In this document: in pieces, positions 1 to 9,900 of the stretch | How the letters are laid out: every line of letters begins with the position of its first letter | Position numbering within the stretch: position 1 is the first letter of the stretch | Assembly (NCBI GenBank): GCA_016926235.1 | Contig: JAFGOZ010000082.1 | Location: 1-32,068 of the forward strand | Direction of reading: 5' to 3' | DNA from: Bacteroidales bacterium | Lineage (GTDB): Bacteria > Bacteroidota > Bacteroidia > Bacteroidales > UBA10428 | Length of the DNA stretch: 32,068 nt | Program-made: the position numbers and the translations under genes | The notes under the pieces: generated by a model | What the model was told of the DNA's origin: nothing | The model's database searches: none | Seen by the model: only the letters and a program-made list of their open reading frames with translations

Positions 1-184
1 ATCCTGCTGAATGCGATTCCCCTAATACCTGCACCCACATTCGTTTCACAGAATCAATATACTGTTGCGGGATATCTTCAAATTTATTAACTACCGTGTG
101 ATCGGCAATTATACTCTGGTTATATCCATTAATACTAAAAGATATAAAAAAAAATACATACACAATCTTAGCTATATCTTTCAT
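1..184 (-). CDS. Secreted protein of unknown function, 3' part outside window
   Basis: The first 61 codons of a leftward gene are visible, starting at the ATG complementary to 182-184; the rest lies beyond the left edge. The N-terminus is a typical signal peptide (MKDIAKIVYVFFFISFSING) followed by a mature start reading IIADHTVVNKFEDIPQQYID and then MWVQVLGESHSAG. In my memory, this 'ADHT...IP..YI..VK.MW....GESHS' start occurs in large Bacteroidota exported proteins that often end in a T9SS sorting domain, but no catalytic domain can be named from this fragment. The gene lies 105 bp downstream of the GyrI-like gene's stop, in the same direction. The reading frame is open to the window edge and the signal peptide is convincing; the function is unknown. 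Confidence 0.75.
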   Translation of the reverse strand, partial: MKDIAKIVYVFFFISFSINGYNQSIIADHTVVNKFEDIPQQYIDSVKRMWVQVLGESHSAG

Positions 185-289
185 TTATAATATATTAATA
201 TGATTCCTGAATAATAATCCTTTATATCGATTTTTCTGCCTGATAATTATATAATAAAGCTTCTTATCAGTCAGTTATTTATACCTTCA

Positions 290-877
290 TTAATTCATAT
301 GCTGTAGTGTTTGTTTTCTCTTGCTTTTCGCATGATGTACTGAATTTCTAAATCGAAAAAAACTAATTAATCGCTTAATATACAAGTGTTTAATAGGAAC
401 ATAAATGGTTGCCTTCGGATTTCCTGAATACCCCTCCTTATTATAAATATCAAAAAATTCATTATCATAATAAATAAATGCCGGCTCTCCTGCAGGAATA
501 TAAAAAGAATTGGGAATCCATTTTTTATAGATATACTCAAATGCATTTCCTACATCGTTAGGCCCTCGTTTTACAATCTCAAGCGCAACATATTTATTTG
601 AAGGTAAAGTAAAATAATCCATATTATCAGGGATTGATTCTCCACTTTTTACTTCTACTCCCATAATATATTCGAAATCAGGATCATGATCTTTCATTTT
701 GAACACACAAAGTTGATTATCATTAAGCCTGTTTGATACAGATTCCAATTTCTTTTTATCCAGCACTTCATGAAAAAAAAGAGGAATTTCATAATTATTT
801 CGGCCATTTTTAAATGAAGTATGCAATGTCAGTCCTACTATGTTCATTGCTGGTTTGTCAATTATATTTGTTATCAT
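290..877 (-). CDS. GyrI-like / effector-binding domain protein, stand-alone
   Basis: A 195-residue cytoplasmic protein with no signal peptide or membrane segment. Residues about 5-165 look like a GyrI-like small-molecule-binding domain (AraC effector-binding / Cass2 type): a central 'MGVEV' strand, then 'KYVALEIVKRGPNDVGNAF' leading to 'YIYKKWIPNS', then an acidic-aromatic 'GEPAFIYYDNEFF' and a last strand 'ATIYVPIK'. Such domains bind amphipathic ligands, either fused to AraC-type DNA-binding domains or alone. Here no DNA-binding domain is attached. After the domain comes an unusual basic extension of about 30 residues (KSKRKQTLQHMN at the end). The gene has 173 bp of non-coding DNA upstream and is probably its own transcription unit. 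The fold assignment is by motif recognition; ligand and target are unknown. Confidence 0.7.
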   Translation of the reverse strand: MITNIIDKPAMNIVGLTLHTSFKNGRNNYEIPLFFHEVLDKKKLESVSNRLNDNQLCVFKMKDHDPDFEYIMGVEVKSGESIPDNMDYFTLPSNKYVALEIVKRGPNDVGNAFEYIYKKWIPNSFYIPAGEPAFIYYDNEFFDIYNKEGYSGNPKATIYVPIKHLYIKRLISFFRFRNSVHHAKSKRKQTLQHMN

Positions 878-1050
878 GATAATAAAATTAAATTTCTAAT
901 TAGAATATAAGTTCGTTTAAAACAGGTTGAACTAATTCAAATGACTCACTCAAGATTTATTAAATAGTATTATAGTCATTATCATATTTCAAGACAAGTG
1001 ATATTATTAAGAGGAGAATAAAAAAAATATCCTGCTTTTAGTCAGATTTG

Positions 1051-3369
1051 TTAATATCTAATAATTTTTAATACATCTTGTTTACCATCATGGATGATCG
1101 ATACTATGTATATTCCCGGAGGATATGAAAAACTAATATCAATAGTCTGTGTTTGATAGCTACTATATTCTGCAATATGCCTGCCTGAAATATCTGTTAT
1201 CATGAGTTTTGCTGATTGATTCAAACTTCCAAGGTCAATGGTATAAGTTCCATCATTAAAGCTTGAATAGATTATTGGTTTGTTATAATAAGTAAACTGA
1301 TCTGTACTTGCAATAATAATTTCATAGCAATCAGAAGTATCTACGCATCCGTTTTCAGTAATCCTAACAGCATAATTTCCTGATTCTGAGGGCTTAAATG
1401 ATTTACTTGTTTCGCCATTAATAATTCCGAAATTATCGTTACAATCAAGCCACTGATAACTGGCCCCGGTTGCTTCAGCTATAAGTGTCCCACCAGATGA
1501 TGCAACATTAGTATTAGGTATGTTTATCTTTACTATATAAAATAAGTATACATCTCCACCGAAGGTCCCAGTAACAGTATCTGTATATGTACCCGATTCT
1601 GTCCATACCTTACCATTTAGTGATGTAAAACTGCCACATGCTTCTTCATTATAAAGAATATCATCTACTGAGATGGAGATAGTATCCGAATAACAACCAT
1701 CGATATTTTTAGCAACAACCGAAATTATGGGTATATTTTCGGTAACATTCAAAAGATTTATTATTTGCGTCATTCCTCCGCTTGACCATGTATATCTATC
1801 ATATCCTGACCCGGCATCCAATGTTACCGTTTCCCCTTCGTAAATCCGCAAATCTGATAATCTGTTAAGAGGTTGTACATAACCACTCTTGTAAAGGCCT
1901 GAGATTTCGTTAGTGCTAAATGCCCCGTTATATATTCTTACATCATCAATTTTCCCTTTGAAATTATATTTATTATTATATAACGCTCCTATCATCAAGG
2001 GATAATCTGTTACATTAAACTGATTGTTGAAGGATTCTGAAACAAGCACATTGTTAATAAAGACCTTCACATGTTTATTTTTATTTACAACAACATAATG
2101 GTTCCATTCAAACATGGGGGGCGTTTTAAAATATGCTGAAGTATTATTCGAACGAAAACTGTTTGTGTATAGTATAAAACTGTTATCTGTCTGACCGGAT
2201 GTATGCCACTTTTGAATTAATATTGCAGGGATACTATCTATATCAATTGTATCTTCAATAAATGCCCACAATGATATGGTAAAATCCCCGTTAGTAAATA
2301 CATCGCTAAGTTTATCTCCAAAACTGATATTAGAACTGTCTCCGTCAAATGACATTGCGCGGGAACACATAACACCGGAATCAAAAGGAACTACAGCCTT
2401 AATTGTTCCATTTACCTGGTTTACTGAGACATCATTGGCACTGGCATCATCGAAGTTCCAGTGTACAGCCAGACTATCTGCCGGATCGAACCAGTTGATA
2501 AGGAAATTGTCAGACATAATGCAACCTGAAACATCTGATACAGAAAGTGAATATTGTTTCGTTATGGGATATAAACTTGTCACCGTAATATTGGGGGTTA
2601 TAGCTCCGTTGTTCCAGTAGTATGAATGAAATTCATCCTCAACACCAATGGTTATGTCTTGACCGGTAAAAGCGGTTTGGTCATGCATAATTACTTTTGA
2701 ATATCGGCTCGCCGAATAAATCTGATTAACCTGCTCTTTGCTAAGAGCCTGCCTAAAAATCTTTACCTCGTCTATATTTCCCAGGAAATTCTGAGTACCA
2801 CCTGTAGACCTGGCCCCAAGATATAAAGGATAATCGGTTTCATTTGAAACAGAACCTTCGCCTTCAGCAACTTTAATATTATTAACATATATTGAGATTC
2901 TGCCTGTATCATTTGAAACCACAATATGCTGCCACTTAAACAAACTCAATGGGTACTTTATAACTTTATTATGCGTGACAAATGCAGTAGTATAAAGGAT
3001 AAAAGAATTATCTGTAGGGCCTCCAGACGAATGCCATTTACTCATAATCATACTTGTTCCTTCAGCATCCACTTTATATGATTCGGCATACACCCATAAT
3101 GAAATGCTGAAAACGTTAGACTTAAATAGATCATCAAGAATATTCCCAAAGTTTATATACGAATCGTCACCATTAAATGCAGCCCCGGGGGAACAATCAA
3201 TCCCTGCACTAAATTCAACATTATGTATCACCCCGTTATTCTGAAATGGGGAACTGTCATTTGCTGTGGAATCATTGAATGCCCAATAAGCCAAAGGTTC
3301 AACCAAGCTCTGCGATTTTCCTTGAACGTGCAACAATAATGTAATAAGTATCAAAATTGTTTTTTTCAT
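1051..3369 (-). CDS. Secreted double-LamG protein with Ig-like modules and T9SS-like tail
   Basis: A 772-residue exported protein. I chose the internal ATG at 3369 rather than the in-frame one at 3393: it gives a clean signal peptide (MKKTILILITLLLHVQGKSQ) and leaves 5 bp after the upstream stop instead of an overlap. Domains: concanavalin-like LamG/Laminin_G_3 (about 22-218) with 'FSISLWVYAES' and 'GNIDEVKIF'; an Ig/PKD-like linker (about 222-295); a second LamG (about 298-493) with 'FTISLWAF' and 'GKIDDVRIYNGA'; another PKD-like segment; a 'C..FTS.NGKVWTESGTYTDT' module; a 'YQWLDCNDNF' Ig-like module (about 624-688); and a C-terminal domain resembling a T9SS type A sorting domain, ending KIIRY. 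LamG pairs usually bind glycans or form adhesin stalks. It is the last gene of a likely three-gene unit, and its last ~200 residues closely resemble those of the preceding gene. Confidence 0.88.
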   Translation of the reverse strand: MKKTILILITLLLHVQGKSQSLVEPLAYWAFNDSTANDSSPFQNNGVIHNVEFSAGIDCSPGAAFNGDDSYINFGNILDDLFKSNVFSISLWVYAESYKVDAEGTSMIMSKWHSSGGPTDNSFILYTTAFVTHNKVIKYPLSLFKWQHIVVSNDTGRISIYVNNIKVAEGEGSVSNETDYPLYLGARSTGGTQNFLGNIDEVKIFRQALSKEQVNQIYSASRYSKVIMHDQTAFTGQDITIGVEDEFHSYYWNNGAITPNITVTSLYPITKQYSLSVSDVSGCIMSDNFLINWFDPADSLAVHWNFDDASANDVSVNQVNGTIKAVVPFDSGVMCSRAMSFDGDSSNISFGDKLSDVFTNGDFTISLWAFIEDTIDIDSIPAILIQKWHTSGQTDNSFILYTNSFRSNNTSAYFKTPPMFEWNHYVVVNKNKHVKVFINNVLVSESFNNQFNVTDYPLMIGALYNNKYNFKGKIDDVRIYNGAFSTNEISGLYKSGYVQPLNRLSDLRIYEGETVTLDAGSGYDRYTWSSGGMTQIINLLNVTENIPIISVVAKNIDGCYSDTISISVDDILYNEEACGSFTSLNGKVWTESGTYTDTVTGTFGGDVYLFYIVKINIPNTNVASSGGTLIAEATGASYQWLDCNDNFGIINGETSKSFKPSESGNYAVRITENGCVDTSDCYEIIIASTDQFTYYNKPIIYSSFNDGTYTIDLGSLNQSAKLMITDISGRHIAEYSSYQTQTIDISFSYPPGIYIVSIIHDGKQDVLKIIRY

Positions 3370-3374
3370 AATTA

Positions 3375-6300
3375 CTAGTATTTTATAATGCATAATATTT
3401 CTTCTTTAGAATCATAAATGACTTGCGCAACATATATTCCCCCAGGACTGGCTAAATGAATATCAAATATCTGCCTTTGATGAAAATGATATTCTGCTAA
3501 TAAATTCCCGGAAGTATCAATTATTCTAACTTTTACCGATTTGTTCACAGAACCAAGATCAATGGTATAATTACCATTATAGGGATCTGAATAAACAACT
3601 GGTTTATCTTTATATGATACCTCTTTAGTGCCAGCGATAATAACATCATAACAAGCTGAGGTATCTATACAGCTATTCTCATTGATTAATACAGCATAAC
3701 TACCTGTTGACAAGGGATAAAATGATTTATTGATCTCACCCTCCAGCGCAGCAAAATTACTATTGCAATTTAACCATTGATACTCAGCATCAGCAGCATC
3801 AGCAGTAAGTATTTCTTCGGTTGCAGTAACGCTGGTATTAACTATTTTTATAGTTAGATCTATTACAATAATACTATCTGTAACAGAAGAACCAGGAATA
3901 GTATCATAGTATATACCGGATTGCGTCCATATCTTTCCACTTGGTGATGTATAACTAAAACAAACCTCTTCATAAATGGCATTTGCTATTACTTCATAAC
4001 AAAATGAAGTATCTATACAACCGTCTTCAGTTATTTCAACAGCATAATTACCTGTCTCATAAGGGGCAAAAGATCTGCCGGTTTCACCATTCACAGCAAG
4101 ATAATCGATATTGCAATTTAACCACTGATAATCTGCATCAGTTGCATCCGCTGTGAGTATACCATGTAATGATGTAACAGAAGTATTAACCTCTTTCACC
4201 ATTAAATTTATAATAAAAATACTATCCCCACCATAAGAATCAGGAATAGTGTCAGTATATATGCCGGATTGCATCCATACCTTTCCACTTGGAGAGGTAT
4301 AACTAAAACAAACCTCTTCATAAACCGTATTAATAATAATATCATAACATAACGAGGTATCCGAAACCCCATTTTCTGTTATAATAACAGCATAGCTACC
4401 GGTTTCAGAAGGAGTAAATGATTGGTTGGTTTCACCATTTATGGGTTCATAATTATTTTGGCAATCTACCCATTGATAATCCGAATCAGACGAATTGGCT
4501 ATAAGAGTACCTCCTTTTAATGTCACAGATACATCAATCTTAAAATACGACCAGAGTTCGCTTCCGGTTATGCCATCATCTGCACTGAAAAACAACTTAT
4601 CGTCATATATTTTAAAGTTATCTGGATTTGAACTATTTACGGGATTTATATCCGCCACCCTCAAAACCGTATCCCTCATCTCATTATACATCCATAATTC
4701 ATTATCAAAATTCAAATCATATGCTGCAAAATAAACGTTCCCATTATAGGATGTTAATTTCATTATATTTGAACCATCCATTCCAGGAATAATATCTTTA
4801 ACCATTACCGGATCATTGTAACCATCATAACTCCACAATTCAATACCATGGGTTCCATCATTTGCTGAAAAATATAATCTGTCGTTATTAACAGTTAAAA
4901 AATCAGGAAAAGAGCTTTCTGTTCCGGGATAAATATCCATAATCATTTCGGGTTGGTTTGACCCATCATATACCCATAACTCATATCCATTTACTCCATC
5001 TGTAGCATGAAAATAGAGTTTATTTTTAAAGACTGTCAAGCATAATGCCCCTGAGTTCCCGGAGCCGGGATTAATATCAGCAACCAATGAAGGAGCCATT
5101 TCTCCATTATATTTCCACAACTCGAATCCATGGGTATCTTCGTATGCAGAAAAATATAGTATACTATCAAATACTACCAGATCTTGTAATGAGCAACCGG
5201 AATTTCCCGGATTAATATCGGCTACAAGTAACGGCTCATTAGACCCATCATACTCCCTCAATTCAAATCCATTGATATTATCCATTGCCCCAAAGTACAA
5301 TTTATCCTTAAACACAGTTAAATAGGCTGGATATGAACTTGAAAAACCCGGACTAATATCAGCTGCAACAACAGGTTTAGAAATACCATCATATTCCCAT
5401 AATTCATATTCATTTGTTTCATCAGTTGCACTGAAATATAACTTATTGTTGAAAACACATAGATATTCTGGATTAGAAGCCATATTCCCAGAATAAATAT
5501 CATCTACCATTATCGGATCATTAATCCCATCATACGACCATAATTCATAGCCATGAATATAATCTTCAGCCTCAAAATATAGCTTTTCATTAAAAACTGT
5601 AAAGTTTCGTGGTAGTGATTGAGAAGTGGTTAAACAAATATCCTTTGTCAGTGCTGGTAAGTTAATCCCATCATATTCCCATAATTCAATACCGTGTGTC
5701 CCATCATCAGCTTGAAAATAAAGCTTATCTTTAAAAACAGTAAGAAAAGAGGGAACCGATCCTTCACTACCTGAATTAATAACACCAACACATTCCGGTA
5801 AATTTATACCATCATATCCCCATAATTCAATACCGTTTGAACCGTCATCTGCCTGAAAATAAAGCTTATTATCAAAAACCGTTAAATATGCTGGTGAAGA
5901 ATGTAAACTTCCGGGATTAATATCAGCCACTAATAACGCTCCACTAATACTGTCATACTCCCATAATTCGTAACCATTTGTTCCATTGTTTGCACAAAAA
6001 TATAGCCTATTATTAAAAGCGGTTAAATACGTAGGGTTTGAAGTATAACTACCTGTATAAATATCAGCTGCAAGCGAAGATGGATTAATACCGTCATATT
6101 GCCACAACTCAAATCCATTTGCTCCATCATTTGCATTAAAATATAGTTTATTCGAAAAAACAGCCAGATTCGTTGGAAATGAATGTGATGCACCATGATA
6201 AATATCTGCTGCCATGGATACTCCGGTCGCGCTATCATATGCCCATAATTCATATCCCCAGATTCCATTATCTGCCCTAAAATAAAGCTTATTATTGAAA

Positions 6301-6848
6301 ACTGTTAAATATGCCGGAAACGAGCTATTTGCTCCCGGATACAGGTCTGCTATCATTGCAGGGTCATTTACTCCATCATATTCCCATAATTCAAAACCGT
6401 TCGTTTCATCACATGCCCTAAAATATAGCTTATTATTAAAAACAGTCAAGTAAGACGGTGAAGAGCTTAAAATTCCCGGATTAATATCCGCCACCATTAC
6501 GGGATCATTTACTCCATCATATTCCCATAATTCAAAACCGTGGGCATCATCTAAAGCCTGAAATACAAGTAGATTATTGAAAACTATAAAATTGTCAGGA
6601 TTTGAACCTATTAAACCCGGATAAATATCTACAACCATTTCAGGCTCATTAATCCCGTCATATTTCCATAGCTCGCTTCCATATAAACTTGTTTCTGCTG
6701 AAAAATATAGCTCATTATTAAAAACAGTGAAATTTTTGGCATACGAACTGTGATTATAAGTATTAATATCAAATACCAAAGATGGGTTCTGTGCGTTTAG
6801 TGCACCTATTAAAAATGCGAAGTGTAAAATAATAATAAACTTTCTCAT
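3375..6848 (-). CDS. ELWxxDGT-repeat secreted protein with Ig-like modules and T9SS-like tail
   Basis: A 1157-residue exported protein with signal peptide MRKFIIILHFAFLIGALNAQ. Residues 36 to about 770 are sixteen consecutive repeats with consensus P.YLTVFNNKLYF.A.D + NG.ELWEYDG + VADI.PG..S. The first fifteen are each exactly 47 residues with no gaps; the last is partial. This matches the ELWxxDGT repeat family of Bacteroidota and myxobacterial surface proteins; a propeller-like or solenoid fold is likely but is inference. After the repeats come three 'YQW..C..N' Ig-like modules alternating with two 'CFSYTSPSGK.W.QSGIY' modules, then a T9SS-like C-terminal domain ending in IIKY. The gene begins 80 bp after the giant upstream gene and ends 5 bp before the LamG gene, so co-transcription is likely. 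A substrate or partner cannot be named. Confidence 0.9.
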   Translation of the reverse strand: MRKFIIILHFAFLIGALNAQNPSLVFDINTYNHSSYAKNFTVFNNELYFSAETSLYGSELWKYDGINEPEMVVDIYPGLIGSNPDNFIVFNNLLVFQALDDAHGFELWEYDGVNDPVMVADINPGILSSSPSYLTVFNNKLYFRACDETNGFELWEYDGVNDPAMIADLYPGANSSFPAYLTVFNNKLYFRADNGIWGYELWAYDSATGVSMAADIYHGASHSFPTNLAVFSNKLYFNANDGANGFELWQYDGINPSSLAADIYTGSYTSNPTYLTAFNNRLYFCANNGTNGYELWEYDSISGALLVADINPGSLHSSPAYLTVFDNKLYFQADDGSNGIELWGYDGINLPECVGVINSGSEGSVPSFLTVFKDKLYFQADDGTHGIELWEYDGINLPALTKDICLTTSQSLPRNFTVFNEKLYFEAEDYIHGYELWSYDGINDPIMVDDIYSGNMASNPEYLCVFNNKLYFSATDETNEYELWEYDGISKPVVAADISPGFSSSYPAYLTVFKDKLYFGAMDNINGFELREYDGSNEPLLVADINPGNSGCSLQDLVVFDSILYFSAYEDTHGFELWKYNGEMAPSLVADINPGSGNSGALCLTVFKNKLYFHATDGVNGYELWVYDGSNQPEMIMDIYPGTESSFPDFLTVNNDRLYFSANDGTHGIELWSYDGYNDPVMVKDIIPGMDGSNIMKLTSYNGNVYFAAYDLNFDNELWMYNEMRDTVLRVADINPVNSSNPDNFKIYDDKLFFSADDGITGSELWSYFKIDVSVTLKGGTLIANSSDSDYQWVDCQNNYEPINGETNQSFTPSETGSYAVIITENGVSDTSLCYDIIINTVYEEVCFSYTSPSGKVWMQSGIYTDTIPDSYGGDSIFIINLMVKEVNTSVTSLHGILTADATDADYQWLNCNIDYLAVNGETGRSFAPYETGNYAVEITEDGCIDTSFCYEVIANAIYEEVCFSYTSPSGKIWTQSGIYYDTIPGSSVTDSIIVIDLTIKIVNTSVTATEEILTADAADAEYQWLNCNSNFAALEGEINKSFYPLSTGSYAVLINENSCIDTSACYDVIIAGTKEVSYKDKPVVYSDPYNGNYTIDLGSVNKSVKVRIIDTSGNLLAEYHFHQRQIFDIHLASPGGIYVAQVIYDSKEEILCIIKY

Positions 6849-6928
6849 TTGTTTTTTGGTTATCGTTAGAAATTATCAATTACATCAAATCAATATGTAA
6901 TCTCTAAAAAAACATTACTTATAAATTG

Positions 6929-9900
6929 TTATTTGATTTTCTGTATTTTTACAATTTTGGATTCACCGAACCATTGAATACTCAGATAATATATACCTGC
7001 AGGTATATTGCTTACATCAATCGTCATCCTGTTAGTAGTATATGCACACTCAGACAATATAGTCTTGCCCTCCGCATCAAATAATTTATATGGAATCATA
7101 TTTTCTATATCACTTTGAGACTCAATATAAATATTGTCAGATGCCGGAATAGGGTAAATTTTAAATGAATTGTCTTGAAAACTTAATACGGCTGAAGGCT
7201 CGATTACTGCGAGTAAAACCGTATCAAATGCAACACCATCATACAGATCATATGCAGCCGCAATGAGCATGTAATTACCTGTATCACTACTTGCAGGGGT
7301 GCCGGAAATATAGATATTCTCTTCATGCAAAATAATATCCATCCAATCAGGAGAGTTCAATGCTACAGCAGAATAAGTTAAAATATCACCAACATTATCA
7401 TCGTTGAAAATTGTATCAACAACAATAGTAATATCAAAGTCTGCACCTGCATATACCTGCAGATCTGGCATCTTATTAATTCTATAAGGAGGACTATTTC
7501 TGTATTCGTAGGGTCCTATATCAATAGAATCCATTAATATCCTGGTTTCCCCGACAATATCTGTAGCCGGTTGCTGGTAATCGTAAATATCTATTACTGT
7601 TGTTCCCATATTAATGCAAGGTGATGAAGCCTGTAGTACCCAGTTTGCATGTAACCCGTTGTATTCATTCCCGGATCCCAGGCTTGGCATTGCAAATTGA
7701 GGATTTTGCTCAATCATATTTTCATATGCTTTTACAGTAGATAAACTATAGCCAACGTTGGCTGTTCCTCCCTGTAAAACACAATTATACAAATAGACGC
7801 TACTGTTACCCGCACTCAGCTGGTTATGAGAATCAACCGCTACATTACCCCATAAAATAGTATTATAAAACCTTCCGTTATTTATATATAATCCTCCACC
7901 ATAATTAGCCCTGTTATTAACAATCATGTTATTAAAGCTAAGAATATCATTGCCATTTATACCTCCTCCATAAATAGCGGCAAGATTATTACAGATAATA
8001 TTATTAATTAGATAAAGATTGGGATAATTACCTGAAATATAAAGACCCCCTCCAGCCCATCCTGAATAATTATTAGAAATAACACTGTTTACAATTTTTG
8101 CATTGCTGTTTACACAATAAACACCTCCGCCATATTCAACTGCTGAGTTATTATATATCTGGCAGTCAGAAATGATTAATCTGCCCCAATTATTGATAAA
8201 TATGCCTCCTCCATATTTTTCAGAAGAATTATCTATTTCCCATCCTTTAGCATATTTAATTACACAATATACCAATTGAGATGTGTCAATACCAGATGGC
8301 CCGTTAAATCTGACCCCTCTCCAACCTTTGTAGTTTGGGGTACCATAAGAGGATGTGTCAGATGACGTAAATATGATCCTGCTTTCTTTTGTTCCAATTG
8401 CTAATAATCTGCCATATATATTGAGTCGGGCATATTCGTCAAACAAAATCACAGTACCCGGCATTATTGTCAGGGTGGCACCTTCTTCTATGGTAACATC
8501 ACATCTGATTTTAATAGTATCAGCACCCCAAACTGTATTTTGAGTAATGCTGCCGCAATAGAATTCTGATACCGTGAGACTGAAGGTATCAGCAGCAAAA
8601 TTTCCATTATCATCTTCAACCCTGACAAATACTTTTGCAATACCTTCCCATCCATTAATAGGTACCAGATCATAAGTTGAACCTGAAATGTTTCCACTCT
8701 TATTTTCAACCATCACATTTGCATTATCTGTGCTTATTGAGATTACATGAACATCTGTTTTATCAACATCGATAAAATAAACACTGAGTGTTTTCGGCTG
8801 CGAAATCTGGGTATATTGATCGGTTGTTCTAGTTATTACCGGTTTTCTGTTTCTCGCACTTCCCTGGAATTCATAAGCACCAACATCAATATTTGGAGCA
8901 ATTCCGGCATAAATCCTTGAATTTCCTATGATGTCACAGGCAGGTATTTGTATTCCCTGTATATTTAAAGTACCTGAATTGACACATAATGAACTGTCAG
9001 TTAATTGAAAATCATTGCTTGTTGTATCGGCAAATAATGGATCCTCGCTTATAACACTTATAAAACGACCATTATATTCTATTCCTGCCCCATCGCCTTT
9101 AATACCATCTTTGCCATATTGCAGAAAAGAATAATAAAAACTTGGATCAGAATTTCTATCCAGCAAATATACCTGGCTCCCGGCCTCGCCGGCACGGTTA
9201 AAATAGATAATACAGTTGTAAAAAGAAGATGATACATATTTGTTAAAATAAAGACCGCCACCATTTCTTCCTGCATGATTATTTGCTATTGTATTATTTA
9301 TCAAAGTCTGGCTATACACATCAAAATAGATGCCTCCACCATCATTACCTGCTGTATTCTTAATGACCAGGTTATTTTCGATAATGAGTTCCCTGATATC
9401 ATCTCCCAGATACAGCCCGCCTCCATATCTGGCATGGTTGTTATAGAAAGTGTTTTGTATTATGCAAGGTTTAGTATTCCATCCGACGCAATAAATACCC
9501 CCTCCATGTGAAGCATTATTTGAAATGAACTGATTTTTTATGATAACCGGATTTGTATAAATGTAATCAAAATCATCTTCATCAATACATGAAATTCCTC
9601 CTCCTGTGTTTGATACAGCGTTGTTGATAAAAGTGCAATTCTCTATCACAGGACTTGAATTATAAACACAAATACCTCCACCATTATTTGTATAATTCTT
9701 ACTAAAAAGGCAATTTGAAACTATAACATTGTCGTAATATATTTTTACCCCCCTGCTATACATTATTTTGCAATAACTAAGTTTGGATGTATCCTTACAA
9801 TATTTTTTTCTGAATTGAATACCTCCCCAAAGGTCATCTGGTTCTATATTGGTTTTAACACAAGGTATAAAGAGGATACTATCATTTTCAGTTCCCTCAG

